Shown here piece by piece: positions 44,210 to 53,173 of a stretch of 64,000 nucleotides of DNA. The translations under genes and the position numbers were made by a program. Positions within the stretch are counted from its first letter, which is position 1, and the number at the start of each line of letters is the position of its first letter. The DNA is from Leptolyngbya sp. 'hensonii'. GTDB taxonomy: Bacteria; Cyanobacteriota; Cyanobacteriia; GCF-001939115. The notes under the pieces are model-generated. The model had not been told where the DNA came from and made no database searches. It was given only the letters and a program-made list of their open reading frames with translations. The DNA lies in the NCBI RefSeq assembly GCF_001939115.1, contig NZ_MQTZ01000002.1, positions 130,904 to 194,903 on the forward strand. Reading direction: 5' to 3'.

Positions 44210-45649
44210 TTATAAATTCAAATGGCACTTTTTTTTCTGAGCCGCTGCTTTGCGCCGAATCGTTGGGGGCAGGCCAGTCACGGCAGTCCCGTATAGACGA
44301 TCGAATTCACGGCGGAAGTGGGCTGCAGCCCAGGGACTGTGGATAACCAGCAGGGTTTCATCATTATTCTGGTTGGCCGATTCAGTCCAGTTGTGGGAGC
44401 CCGTGACAATCGTGGTGTCATCAATTAACCCAAATTTGTGGTGCAGGAGATCTCCCCGAGCCAGTCGCGGCACTCCTACTGTAGTGATTGGATTTTTCCA
44501 GGGCCGGTTATTAGCCTTGGGAGTACAGTTGTCTCGACGTTGGGACGGATTGAGGAGGGAGATGCCCAGCATATCCAGGGCCTCGCTATAGGGCCGGTAG
44601 GCAAAGCCCGGATCAATCAGGGTTTTAATCTTCACCCCCTCTTGCTGTCTGGTTTCCAGCAGGTTGACCAGATGCTGTTCTGAGAAGACGAACAGGGCCA
44701 GGTCAATGCTCTGGGTGGCTGTGCTCAAGGTTTTGCCGATCAGTCCGTTGGTGCTGCGTTCCCAGGGCAGGGTGGGAGAGGTGGGGGAGAACTGAACGGT
44801 GAGGGTGGTTTTTCCAAAGGTAAACTGACGGGGCGATCGCCAGGGTTTCTGAGGGCCAAATTTGCTGTCTGGTTTGCCACCTGGCCCATCTCCCCACATC
44901 AGGTTGAATTCTTCAGTAAAGGCCACTGCCAGTTCTCGGCTCTCAATGCGGAGCAAATTATTGGCATTGCCTGTACTGGCAGGATGGGCGAAATCTCCAT
45001 GGGCATCACTGGGGGTGAAGTTGGCAGAGGTCGCAATCACCAGTTGTTGATCCACCACGACAAATTTGTGATGCATCAGCCCACTTCCCGCCGACCCATT
45101 GGCGGTGTCGTCGATTCGGGGGATGCCAGCTTTTTGCAGAATGACGAGGGCATCTCCCTGGTTGATTTCGGCCTGGCTCACCTGGTGATCTCCATTCCGG
45201 TCCACCAGACGCCGGAATTCCTGGTACCGTCCCCGATCGCGGGGGTCCAGTCTGGCAATTTCTTGGTTTGACAGGCTACTCCAGGGCCGACTGTAGGTGT
45301 TTTCCAGGATGACTCTAACCCGTACCCCAGCTCGATGACGATCGGCCAATGCCTGAGCCACTCTGGGCAAGCGGAACTCCTGTACAGCTACATCAACGCT
45401 GGAGTGAGCGCTTTGGATGGCTGCCACAATCTTGGCTTCCAGGTCATCTCCCTGGCGGGTGCGATGGCGATAGGGCTCTGTGTATTTTGCTGTACTGTTG
45501 TGGTTAAAGTAGACCTCCACGATCGGGTCCTGGGGCAGGGGTTGGGGCTGCTCCACCCCAGGGGGAACCTCTGTCTGACAGGCACACAGCAGCATCAGCC
45601 CCAGCCCCAATCCCCCTATCTTGCCCTGGCCTAATTTTCGGTTACCCAT
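44210..45649 (-). CDS. Phospholipase D-like lipoprotein
   Basis: 479 aa from the ATG at 45649, giving a lipoprotein signal (GGLGLGLMLLCAC, Cys as the lipidation site); the 52 upstream codons are not signal-like. Two HKD catalytic motifs: HHKFVVVDQQLVIATSAN and HHKFGLIDDTTIVTGSHN, as in the PLD superfamily (phospholipases, nucleases, transferases). Substrate undetermined; the predicted location is the envelope. The protein also carries an EF-hand-like DRNGDHQVSQAE stretch between the two halves, suggesting calcium binding (inference). Confidence 0.9.
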   Translation of the reverse strand: MGNRKLGQGKIGGLGLGLMLLCACQTEVPPGVEQPQPLPQDPIVEVYFNHNSTAKYTEPYRHRTRQGDDLEAKIVAAIQSAHSSVDVAVQEFRLPRVAQALADRHRAGVRVRVILENTYSRPWSSLSNQEIARLDPRDRGRYQEFRRLVDRNGDHQVSQAEINQGDALVILQKAGIPRIDDTANGSAGSGLMHHKFVVVDQQLVIATSANFTPSDAHGDFAHPASTGNANNLLRIESRELAVAFTEEFNLMWGDGPGGKPDSKFGPQKPWRSPRQFTFGKTTLTVQFSPTSPTLPWERSTNGLIGKTLSTATQSIDLALFVFSEQHLVNLLETRQQEGVKIKTLIDPGFAYRPYSEALDMLGISLLNPSQRRDNCTPKANNRPWKNPITTVGVPRLARGDLLHHKFGLIDDTTIVTGSHNWTESANQNNDETLLVIHSPWAAAHFRREFDRLYGTAVTGLPPTIRRKAAAQKKKCHLNL

Positions 45650-45803
45650 CGCCTCTAAGTTCTCTTCACAACAGCCCAGGACGACTCTAAAGTCTGGAAG
45701 GCTGCTAACCTGTCCCCTAAACGGCGGATTAAATTCCTTGCTATTGCGGAAAGATTGACGAAGCTGCAGGCTATCCTGAAAGAGAATCCATGCTGAAACA
45801 GCC

Positions 45804-46970
45804 ATGCAAATCTACCTGGACTACAGTGCTACAACCCCTACCCGGCCTGAGGCGATCGCTCGGATGCAGCAGATTCTCGCCAGTGATTGGGGAAATCCCT
45901 CCAGTACCCATGAGTGGGGCCAGCGGGCTGCGACTGTGCTGGAGCAGGCCCGGATGCAGGTGGCAGCGCTGCTGAATGCTCTACCAGAATCTATCCTGTT
46001 TACCTCGGGTGGTACAGAAGCCGATAATCTGGCCATCATGGGAGTGGCACAGCAATACACCCAGCCTCAGCACCTGATCATCTCGGCGGTGGAGCATTCT
46101 GCGATCGCTGAACCGGTCAATTGGCTGGAACAATTAGGCTGGTCGGTGACCCGCTTGCCGGTAGACCGTTGGGGACGAATTAATCCTTTGGAATTACAGG
46201 CTGCCCTCCGGCCTGATACGGTGCTAGTTTCCATCATTTATGGGCAGAGTGAAGTGGGCACAATGCAGCCTATCCATACTCTGGGCGAAATTGCCCGGTC
46301 CCATGGAGCCCTGTTTCATACGGATGCCGTTCAGGTGGCAGGGCGATTGCCGATTGATGTGCAACACTTACCGGTCGATTTACTCTCCCTCTCCAGTCAC
46401 AAACTCTACGGTCCTCAGGGGGCTGGAGCCCTCTATATCCGTCCCGGCGTAGAGTTGCGGCCTCTGTTGATGGGCGGCGGGCAAGAGTTTAAGCGGCGTT
46501 CTGGGACGCAAGCTCTGCCTGCGATCGCGGGTTTTGGCACGGCGGCTGAACTGGCAGCCCAGGAAATGGCCCTGGAGGTCCCCCGACTGATACAGCTCCG
46601 CGATCGGCTCTTTGAACTGCTGGTGGATGTTCCTGGTTTGCTTCCTACAGGAGATCGGCTGCATCGTCTGCCCCACCATGTCAGTTTTTGCGCCCAACAG
46701 GCAGATGGGGAGATGCTCAGTGGCAAAACGATCGCCCGTCAGATGAACCTGGCCGGAATTGCCATCAGTGCTGGTTCAGCCTGCCATAGTGGTAAATCCA
46801 CCCCCAGCCCAGTGTTGCTGGCTATGGGATATGACGAGCGGACGGCTCAGGGTGCCATTCGTTTTACCCTGGGACGCCACACCACCGCAGCAGATATCGA
46901 TTGGGTGGCGATGGTGCTGCAGCAAGTGCTGGTAAGATTAACACCCAGACTTGCTTTCTCTGAGGTTTAA
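45804..46970 (+). CDS. Cysteine desulfurase (NifS/IscS-like)
   Basis: 388 aa PLP-dependent class V aminotransferase fold. N-terminus IYLDYSATTPTRPEA, PLP lysine in LSSHKLYGPQGAGAL, and the reactive Cys in SAGSACHSGKSTPS. It abstracts sulfur from cysteine for Fe-S clusters or thiolation. The cyanobacterial group I enzyme is likely, but the exact paralogue (iscS or nifS) cannot be fixed; no other Fe-S assembly gene is adjacent. DUF1995 gene follows after 4 bp. Confidence 0.93.
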   Translation: MQIYLDYSATTPTRPEAIARMQQILASDWGNPSSTHEWGQRAATVLEQARMQVAALLNALPESILFTSGGTEADNLAIMGVAQQYTQPQHLIISAVEHSAIAEPVNWLEQLGWSVTRLPVDRWGRINPLELQAALRPDTVLVSIIYGQSEVGTMQPIHTLGEIARSHGALFHTDAVQVAGRLPIDVQHLPVDLLSLSSHKLYGPQGAGALYIRPGVELRPLLMGGGQEFKRRSGTQALPAIAGFGTAAELAAQEMALEVPRLIQLRDRLFELLVDVPGLLPTGDRLHRLPHHVSFCAQQADGEMLSGKTIARQMNLAGIAISAGSACHSGKSTPSPVLLAMGYDERTAQGAIRFTLGRHTTAADIDWVAMVLQQVLVRLTPRLAFSEV

Positions 46971-46974
46971 GGTT

Positions 46975-47682
46975 ATGACTCAACTTCCCGATTCCCTGGA
47001 AGCAGCAGTTGTCCAGGCTAAGGAGGCGACCCGTGCGGCGTTGGCAGATGGATTGCTGCGGATCCAGGTTGAGCTGGTGTTCTCAGAATTGAAGCCGATG
47101 CCGATCGCGCGGCAGTTTCTGGACCTATTTGAGGATCTGGGGGAACATCTCAAGGTCATTTTTCCTGATGCAGGAGCCGCCGCTTTGGCCAGTCGGGACT
47201 GGGGTCCCCAGCCTTTTGCTATTCGCAGCCTGAGTGAAGTCAAGGGGCAGCCGCAACCCGAAGATCGGTTGTTTCTTCTAGTCAGTCCCAGTTCTGTGGA
47301 AGTCAGCGAGGTTGAGAAATTTAGTGAGCAGGTGGGCGATCGTCCGATTATTATGCTCAATCCTCAGTTGGAGGATGCGGCCACGATAGGGATTGGTTAT
47401 GCTAGTCGTCAACTTCGCATCAGGTTTTTGAGTACGTTTGAGCCTTGCTATTATCTTCGACCCCTGGAACAGGCAGCCCTGTTGCGAGCCTATCCAGGTT
47501 CCTGGCAAGTTTGGCAGGAACTAGATCAGGAATACAAGCTTGTGGCAGAACAGTCTCATAAACCTGTGGGGGAAGAGTTAGACCAGATTCTTTTTGGTTC
47601 CCCTGAAACACCAGAAGCGCTAAAGGGGCGAGAGGGATTTTTCAAAGGGTTACAGCGATTTATTAAAGCCCTGAATCAGTAA
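46975..47682 (+). CDS. DUF1995 family protein
   Basis: 235 aa from the ATG at 46975. Matches the DUF1995 family of cyanobacteria and plastids (LPDSLEAAVVQAKEATRAAL start, VLLVSPSSVEVSEVE-like centre, LSTFEPCYYLRPLEQAALLR). Plant relatives include LPA3, involved in photosystem II assembly; the cyanobacterial function is not established. Almost contiguous with the desulfurase gene, so co-expression is likely. Confidence 0.88.
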   Translation: MTQLPDSLEAAVVQAKEATRAALADGLLRIQVELVFSELKPMPIARQFLDLFEDLGEHLKVIFPDAGAAALASRDWGPQPFAIRSLSEVKGQPQPEDRLFLLVSPSSVEVSEVEKFSEQVGDRPIIMLNPQLEDAATIGIGYASRQLRIRFLSTFEPCYYLRPLEQAALLRAYPGSWQVWQELDQEYKLVAEQSHKPVGEELDQILFGSPETPEALKGREGFFKGLQRFIKALNQ

Positions 47683-47794
47683 CCGTTGAGTCCATCCTGA
47701 GTCAAAAGGATTGTGTTTTTTATTACACCCTGTTGCTAGTGCTCGGATGAATCGGGGCATAATTAAACTCAGAGGCAAAAGCAAGAGGGTTTGC

Positions 47795-48583
47795 ATGGCT
47801 GAAACGACGCACCGCCGGATTATCATTGGCGATGTGCATGGCCACTACAAGGGGCTGCAAGAATTGCTGGGTGCAATTGCCCCTGGCAAGGCAGATCAGG
47901 TCTACCTGCTCGGGGATCTGGTTGATCGGGGGCCGCAAAGCCCCGAGGTCGTGAGTTTTGTACGGGAGCACGGATACTCCTGTCTTTTAGGAAATCACGA
48001 ACAGCTTTTTCTGGAATCTTTTCCAGATGGAAAAATTGCTTCTAACGCTTTACAGGCATGGCTCTACAGCGGTGGACAGACAACTGTAGAGAGCTACATG
48101 AACCGGGAAAATGGCATTGACCTGCTGATTGAGCATGTCAAGTGGCTGGCAACTTTGCCAACCTATCTGGATTTGGGGGATGTTTGGCTGGCTCATGCCG
48201 GGGTTGATCCGAAATTATCGGTGGAGATGCAAACCACCCATGAGCTGTGTTGGGTCAGGGAAGAGTTTCTCAGCATTCCAGAACCCTATTTTCCTGACAA
48301 ACTGATTATTACCGGGCACACGATCACCTTTACCTTGCCAGGGGTGTCTCCTGGTGAAGTGGCTCAGGGCTATGGTTGGATGGACATTGATACGGGCGCT
48401 TACCATCCGAAGAGTGGATGGCTGACTGGATTAGATTTAACCCACCAGATGGTCTACCAGTTCAATGTTTATCAGAACTGTTCTCGTAAGTTACCGCTGG
48501 CCGAGATCACGACCTGGGTTGATCCGTCTGATATTACCGATCGCTACCAGCACCTGCGGAAGCAGTCGGCAGTAAGCCCATAA
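47795..48583 (+). CDS. Calcineurin-like metallophosphoesterase (protein phosphatase type)
   Basis: 262 aa from the ATG at 47795, with GAGGG six bases upstream. Metal-binding motifs of the PPP family: IIGDVHGHY, LLGDLVDRGPQ, LLGNHEQLF, LAHAGVDP and ITGHTI. Bacterial relatives are serine/threonine phosphatases or Ap4A hydrolases; the specific substrate is unknown. A REP-like hairpin covers the stop codon and separates it from the convergent M48 protease gene. Confidence 0.92.
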   Translation: MAETTHRRIIIGDVHGHYKGLQELLGAIAPGKADQVYLLGDLVDRGPQSPEVVSFVREHGYSCLLGNHEQLFLESFPDGKIASNALQAWLYSGGQTTVESYMNRENGIDLLIEHVKWLATLPTYLDLGDVWLAHAGVDPKLSVEMQTTHELCWVREEFLSIPEPYFPDKLIITGHTITFTLPGVSPGEVAQGYGWMDIDTGAYHPKSGWLTGLDLTHQMVYQFNVYQNCSRKLPLAEITTWVDPSDITDRYQHLRKQSAVSP

Positions 48584-48610
48584 AGACGTTGTATGCAAGG
48601 TCTTTACGGG
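48577..48610. repeat. Palindromic repeat/terminator between convergent genes (CCCATAAAGAC arm)
   Basis: CCCATAAAGAC (48577-48587) pairs with GTCTTTACGGG (48600-48610) with one mismatch; the centre TTG...CAA also pairs. It resembles the cyanobacterial GTAGAGACGTTGCATGCAAC-type dispersed palindrome. Its position between two convergent genes suits a bidirectional terminator. Confidence 0.7.
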
Positions 48611-48619
48611 CTTCTGGAG

Positions 48620-49471
48620 CTAGAGCAGGCTCTTGACTCGGCTGGTATAGGTCGAGCTATTTAACCCATCCCCTCGATTGGCCGTGGATGGATTGATCTT
48701 GCTCTTGAGAGCGCTAATTCGGTTGCCTGTATCCGGGTGGGTACTTAAAAATTCTGGTGTTCCAGAGGATCCCTTCAGAAGCTTCTCCATGAAAGAGACC
48801 ATGGCTGAAGGAGCATAACCCGCCCCACTCATCGTCCGTAGACCTCGCTGATCGGCGTCATACTCTGCTTGACGGCTGTTGGGTCTGTTCAAAGCCAGTT
48901 CCACGCCTATGCCAACCAGCTCGCTCTGATCGATACCGGCGACGTTGGCAACTCCCCGTTGAATGGCGACTTGCTTCAGTTGTTCAACCAGGTGACGGCC
49001 TGCAATATGGCCGATTTCATGGCCCAGGACACTCGCTACCTGAGCTTCGTTATCTGCAAGTCTGAGCAGGCCGGTTGTGATGTAAACAAACCCTCCCATC
49101 GTGGCGAAGGCATTCACGTTCTGGTCTGCAACAACTTGGAAGGTATAGGGAATGTTGGGACGATCGCTCTTGGGTACCAATCGTTGACCAGCCTGATTCA
49201 CAAAAGCATTCAGGGTTGGATTATTGTAAATTCGAAACTCTCTACTCGTTAGCTCGGCATTCATCTGTTTGCCGATCTCAACTTCCTGCTGATCGGAGAG
49301 GTTTGAGAGTTGAATAATTTGAACTCCTTGGAAAATTAAATCTGTAATTGAAATTGCCTGCAGGCGCAGTGGAACACTGAGCAACACTGCGATCGCGACC
49401 ACCAGAGAGATGGCAGGGTAAAGCCAACGACGATGGAAGCGACGCCAGAACAACGACAGGGAGTTAAGCAT
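48620..49471 (-). CDS. M48 family metalloprotease
   Basis: 283 aa. N-terminal membrane segment or signal (AISLVVAIAVLLSVPLRLQA), then an M48 zinc protease domain with HEIGHIAGRHL (HExxH) and the downstream zinc Glu in AEYDADQRGL. It lacks the multiple transmembrane helices of HtpX and resembles the secreted BepA/LoiP group, so a periplasmic protein quality role is likely. Divergent from the DUF4330 gene. Confidence 0.93.
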   Translation of the reverse strand: MLNSLSLFWRRFHRRWLYPAISLVVAIAVLLSVPLRLQAISITDLIFQGVQIIQLSNLSDQQEVEIGKQMNAELTSREFRIYNNPTLNAFVNQAGQRLVPKSDRPNIPYTFQVVADQNVNAFATMGGFVYITTGLLRLADNEAQVASVLGHEIGHIAGRHLVEQLKQVAIQRGVANVAGIDQSELVGIGVELALNRPNSRQAEYDADQRGLRTMSGAGYAPSAMVSFMEKLLKGSSGTPEFLSTHPDTGNRISALKSKINPSTANRGDGLNSSTYTSRVKSLL

Positions 49472-49759
49472 GGTAGTGTGGGAGAACTGGAGAAGATTTT
49501 AATAGGTTGGACGTATATCCAATCTAGAAGGTTGCAATTTTAAGACTTTTGAGGGTGAAGTATAGATCTTGATACTTAAAGACTATCTCTCACAGCGCTT
49601 CCCTACAAGAGATGAAGATAGCTAACCCATTCAAGACCAGGGGACTCTGCAAGCAACCTTGGTTATGGTAATCTGACACAGGATTCTTCCATGAGCTCTA
49701 ATCCTCAGCTTTTAGGATGGGAGACTCTGGGGCAGTTTCTTTACAGGAAGGAACCCGGT

Positions 49760-50287
49760 ATGGCTATTCTGGATTCTCAAGGTCGTCTATTTGGCAAGAT
49801 CAACATTTTAGATGCAGGGGCTATCCTGGTCATCCTGCTGGTGCTGATTGGTATCTTTGTCTATCCTGGCGCTACCGGCTCTGTTGCCCAGGTTGGCGTT
49901 CAGACTCAAGCTGTAGAGATTGATGTCATCTCGAAGGGGGTGGGAACCAGTCATGCAGATGCTTTTATCAAGGATCTGCAAGGAACCAAAACCATTAACC
50001 TGATTATTCGGAACCAGCCCTATGGTCAGGTCAACCTGAAATCCGTCCAGCTTTTACCTCGTAACACTGCTGTTCCCCAGCCTGATGGTTCTGTTAAGGC
50101 GCTGAAAGATCCCCGTCCGGAGTTGGACTACAGCACCGATATGATGCTGACGCTGGGGGGTGAAGCGAAGGTGACCAAGGATGGATATGTCTTGGGAAAT
50201 AGCAAAATCAAGATTGGTAGCCTGGTTGAGATGGAAGGATTGAAATTTAATTTCAATGGCAGTGTCGTTGATGTTCGTCCCCAGTAG
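49760..50287 (+). CDS. DUF4330 family membrane protein
   Basis: 175 aa from the ATG at 49760, the family-typical start (MAILDSQGRLFGKINILDAG); an ATG at 49691 would add 23 residues. One transmembrane helix (GAILVILLVLIGIFVYPGAT), the rest predicted outside the cytoplasm with a beta-rich pattern. DUF4330 is found mainly in cyanobacteria and its function is unknown. Confidence 0.85.
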   Translation: MAILDSQGRLFGKINILDAGAILVILLVLIGIFVYPGATGSVAQVGVQTQAVEIDVISKGVGTSHADAFIKDLQGTKTINLIIRNQPYGQVNLKSVQLLPRNTAVPQPDGSVKALKDPRPELDYSTDMMLTLGGEAKVTKDGYVLGNSKIKIGSLVEMEGLKFNFNGSVVDVRPQ

Positions 50288-50289
50288 CA

Positions 50290-50305
50290 GCGCGATTGAT
50301 CGCGC
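50290..50305. repeat. Perfect GCGCGAT/ATCGCGC palindrome
   Basis: Two 7-base arms with a 2-base loop just after the DUF4330 stop. The flanks (CAG before, CTGTAG after) suggest a degenerate copy of the same palindrome family as the repeat after rsmI. No T tract follows. Confidence 0.5.
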
Positions 50306-50412
50306 CTGTAGGGGGGAGGGAGATTTCTGCATGGGAAGGATGGCAGAATCTAAGTCAGAGTAAGGGGATTTGCCATAAAATAGTTGTCCGGTCAATTTTT
50401 CGGCAATGATGT

Positions 50413-51498
50413 ATGGGCAACACTTTTGGTCATCTCTTTCGCGTTACTACCTTTGGTGAATCCCATGGTGGGGGCGTTGGCGTCATTATCGATGGTTGCC
50501 CGCCCCGATTGGAGATCTCTGCGGAGGAGATTCAGGTGGATCTGGACCGGCGGCGTCCTGGCCAGAGCAAGATTACCACGCCCCGCAATGAAGCCGATGC
50601 CTGTGAGATTCTGTCTGGCGTCTTTGAGGGGAAGACTCTGGGCACCCCGATCGCCATCCTGGTCCGCAACAAGGATGCCCGTTCCCAGGATTACGATGAG
50701 ATGGCTGAAAAATATCGCCCGTCCCACGCGGATGCGACCTACGACGCTAAGTATGGGATTCGCAACTGGCAGGGTGGTGGACGTTCCTCGGCCCGTGAGA
50801 CGATCGGACGGGTGGCTGCTGGCGCGATCGCTAAGAAGATCCTGGCTCAGGTGGCGGGCGTGGACATCATCGCCTACGTTAAGCGGATTAAAGACATAGA
50901 GGCGGTGGTTGATCCGGCTACGGTGACCCTGGCTCAGGTAGAAAGCAATATTGTTCGGTGTCCGGATGGGGATTGTGCCGATCGTATGATTGACCTGATT
51001 GAACAGGTGCGGCGGGAGGGAGATTCGATCGGGGGTGTGGTGGAATGTGTAGCCCGCCATGTTCCCAAAGGACTGGGTTCACCCGTATTCGACAAACTGG
51101 AAGCGGACCTGGCCAAGGCAGTGATGTCCCTCCCGGCCACCAAGGGCTTTGAGATTGGCTCTGGCTTTGCCGGGACTCTGCTGACGGGCAGTGAACACAA
51201 CGACGAATACTATATGGAGGAGGGGCAGATCCGCACGGTCACTAATCGATCGGGTGGGGTGCAGGGTGGGATCTCGAATGGAGAGAACATTCTGCTCCGG
51301 ATTGCCTTTAAGCCAACGGCAACGATTCGTAAGGAACAGCGCACAGTCACCCAATCGGGGGAAGAAACACTGCTGGCAGCCAAGGGACGTCATGATCCTT
51401 GTGTGTTGCCTCGCGCCGTCCCTATGGTAGAAGCCATGGTGGCTTTGGTGCTGTGTGACCATCTGCTGCGCCAGCAGGGCCAATGCACCCTGTTCTAA
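50413..51498 (+). CDS. aroC: Chorismate synthase
   Basis: 361 aa FMN-dependent last enzyme of the shikimate pathway (EPSP to chorismate). Signatures: [17 protein letters not shown] near the N-terminus, [23 protein letters not shown] and the C-terminal [19 protein letters not shown]. Full length. It supplies aromatic amino acids, folate and quinone precursors. Confidence 0.97.
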   Translation: MGNTFGHLFRVTTFGESHGGGVGVIIDGCPPRLEISAEEIQVDLDRRRPGQSKITTPRNEADACEILSGVFEGKTLGTPIAILVRNKDARSQDYDEMAEKYRPSHADATYDAKYGIRNWQGGGRSSARETIGRVAAGAIAKKILAQVAGVDIIAYVKRIKDIEAVVDPATVTLAQVESNIVRCPDGDCADRMIDLIEQVRREGDSIGGVVECVARHVPKGLGSPVFDKLEADLAKAVMSLPATKGFEIGSGFAGTLLTGSEHNDEYYMEEGQIRTVTNRSGGVQGGISNGENILLRIAFKPTATIRKEQRTVTQSGEETLLAAKGRHDPCVLPRAVPMVEAMVALVLCDHLLRQQGQCTLF

Positions 51499-51559
51499 TC
51501 AGGCTATACTGGGGACCTGACCGAAAAACGCAGGAATATTGCATGCGAGGATCCTTGCT

Positions 51560-53173
51560 ATGCTTCGCTTGCTATCAATTGTCGGGATCATAGTTATCCT
51601 GTCGTTGGGTATTTTCCTGCGCGTAAGCCATCTCGATGGCAAGCCGATCTGGGCTGATGAATCAGTCACCTTGTCTGTAGTCTCTGGTTACTGGCCAACG
51701 GATTGGATTCATCGCTTTTCCTCTGGCCAGGTATTTACTGTTAAAGAGCTGCTCCAATATCAATACCCAAATTCAGATCGGGGTTGGGGAGAGGTTTGGA
51801 AGCTGATTGCTGAAGATACCCATCCACCTCTTTATCCCATATTGGCGCGTTACTGGTTGCTGTGGTTTGGGAACTCCGTGACTGTGCTCCGGAGTCTATC
51901 TGTTGTCTTTGGGCTGTTATTAATTCCCTGTATCTATTGGCTGAGCTGGGAACTCTTTCGTTCACCTCTGCTAGGTTTGCTTGCAGCGTTATTGATGGCG
52001 GTTTCTCCGATTCATATTTACTATGCCCAGGAAGCGCGTCTGTACAGTTTATTCACCCTATTGACCCTGCTTTCTGCGATTGCCTTGCTCAGGGCCATTC
52101 GACTCAAGACTAGAATGGCATGGCTGATATATGGCCTGACACTAGTGCTGGGATTGTATAGCTATCTTTTTTTCATATTTGTTGCGATCGGCTACTTAGG
52201 TTATGTCTTTTTCTTAGAAGGCTTTTGTTGGACTCGAACTTCAGTTAAATCACTCATTGCTTTTTTGGCGAGCTTAATTATTTTTGTGCCCTGGATTGTA
52301 GTAATAGTCGAAAATTACAGCGATTTTAAGGAGCGCTCTGCCTGGGTTGGTGAGCAAGCATTGAGTTTGACGGGAGCCGTTCGACTGTGGATTCAAAATA
52401 TCAGTTTAGCCTTCTTTGATCCCTGGATTTTTCCCTATTTTAGATTGGGAAAAATCAATCCTTTTGTATATATTCTGGTTCTATTCGTTCTGATTTTTGT
52501 GGGTTATTCCCTTTACTTTCTTTGTTCTAAAGCTTCAAAGAAACAGTATGGATTTATCTTAAGTTTAGTGCTTTCAACAGGTCTACCTTTAGTTCTGGCT
52601 GATTTGTTTTTAGGAGGGAATCGTCAAACTTGGCCTCGATATTTACTTCCCGTCTATTTGGGGATTCAACTTGCAGTTTCCTATCTTCTATCTGTTCGGA
52701 TAACTTCTGTCAAAACTCCTGGCAGGGTGAATAAAGCCTGGTTTATGCTGGGAACTATTCTATTAGTTTTGAGTTTGTTTTGTAGTGTAATTTATGTTCA
52801 GGCTGATACCTGGTGGAATAAGTATGAATCAGGTGTGCTTGTTCAAATAGCTCGAACAATTGATCAGGCTGAACAGCCCCTGGTTCTAGTTGATCTGACC
52901 GATCGGCCTGAGAATGCTCATCCGCTGATTTATCACAGTCTTAATCCCGATGTTCGGGTGCAATTTGTGGCTTATCCTGATTCTAAAGCGCTCGATTTTA
53001 ATCGATTTGATCAGGTGTTTGTTTTTGCTAACTCTAATCGAGCTCCTATTTCAAACTGGTTCAATTCCAAACTTTCCCAGCAAGGCTATACCCTAAAGCA
53101 AGGTCTTAAATTCTCTGGCAGCGGGAATTTTCAGGGCATGTCTCTCTATCGGGTTGTGCCAATCAGATTCTGA
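51560..53173 (+). CDS. GT39-like polytopic membrane glycosyltransferase
   Basis: 537 aa from the ATG at 51560, with GAGG nine bases upstream (a TTG at 51539 is weaker). About ten to twelve transmembrane helices. Acidic loop motif in PIWADESVTL (DE type) and YYAQEARLYSLFTLL, typical of the dolichyl/undecaprenyl-phosphate-mannose-dependent glycosyltransferase (GT39/PMT-like) clan. It probably transfers a sugar from a polyprenyl carrier on the outer side of the membrane. Codon and base use is visibly AT-richer (about 52.1-53.0 kb) than the neighbours, which may indicate transfer. Stop abuts the stop of the convergent hydrolase. Confidence 0.85.
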   Translation: MLRLLSIVGIIVILSLGIFLRVSHLDGKPIWADESVTLSVVSGYWPTDWIHRFSSGQVFTVKELLQYQYPNSDRGWGEVWKLIAEDTHPPLYPILARYWLLWFGNSVTVLRSLSVVFGLLLIPCIYWLSWELFRSPLLGLLAALLMAVSPIHIYYAQEARLYSLFTLLTLLSAIALLRAIRLKTRMAWLIYGLTLVLGLYSYLFFIFVAIGYLGYVFFLEGFCWTRTSVKSLIAFLASLIIFVPWIVVIVENYSDFKERSAWVGEQALSLTGAVRLWIQNISLAFFDPWIFPYFRLGKINPFVYILVLFVLIFVGYSLYFLCSKASKKQYGFILSLVLSTGLPLVLADLFLGGNRQTWPRYLLPVYLGIQLAVSYLLSVRITSVKTPGRVNKAWFMLGTILLVLSLFCSVIYVQADTWWNKYESGVLVQIARTIDQAEQPLVLVDLTDRPENAHPLIYHSLNPDVRVQFVAYPDSKALDFNRFDQVFVFANSNRAPISNWFNSKLSQQGYTLKQGLKFSGSGNFQGMSLYRVVPIRF

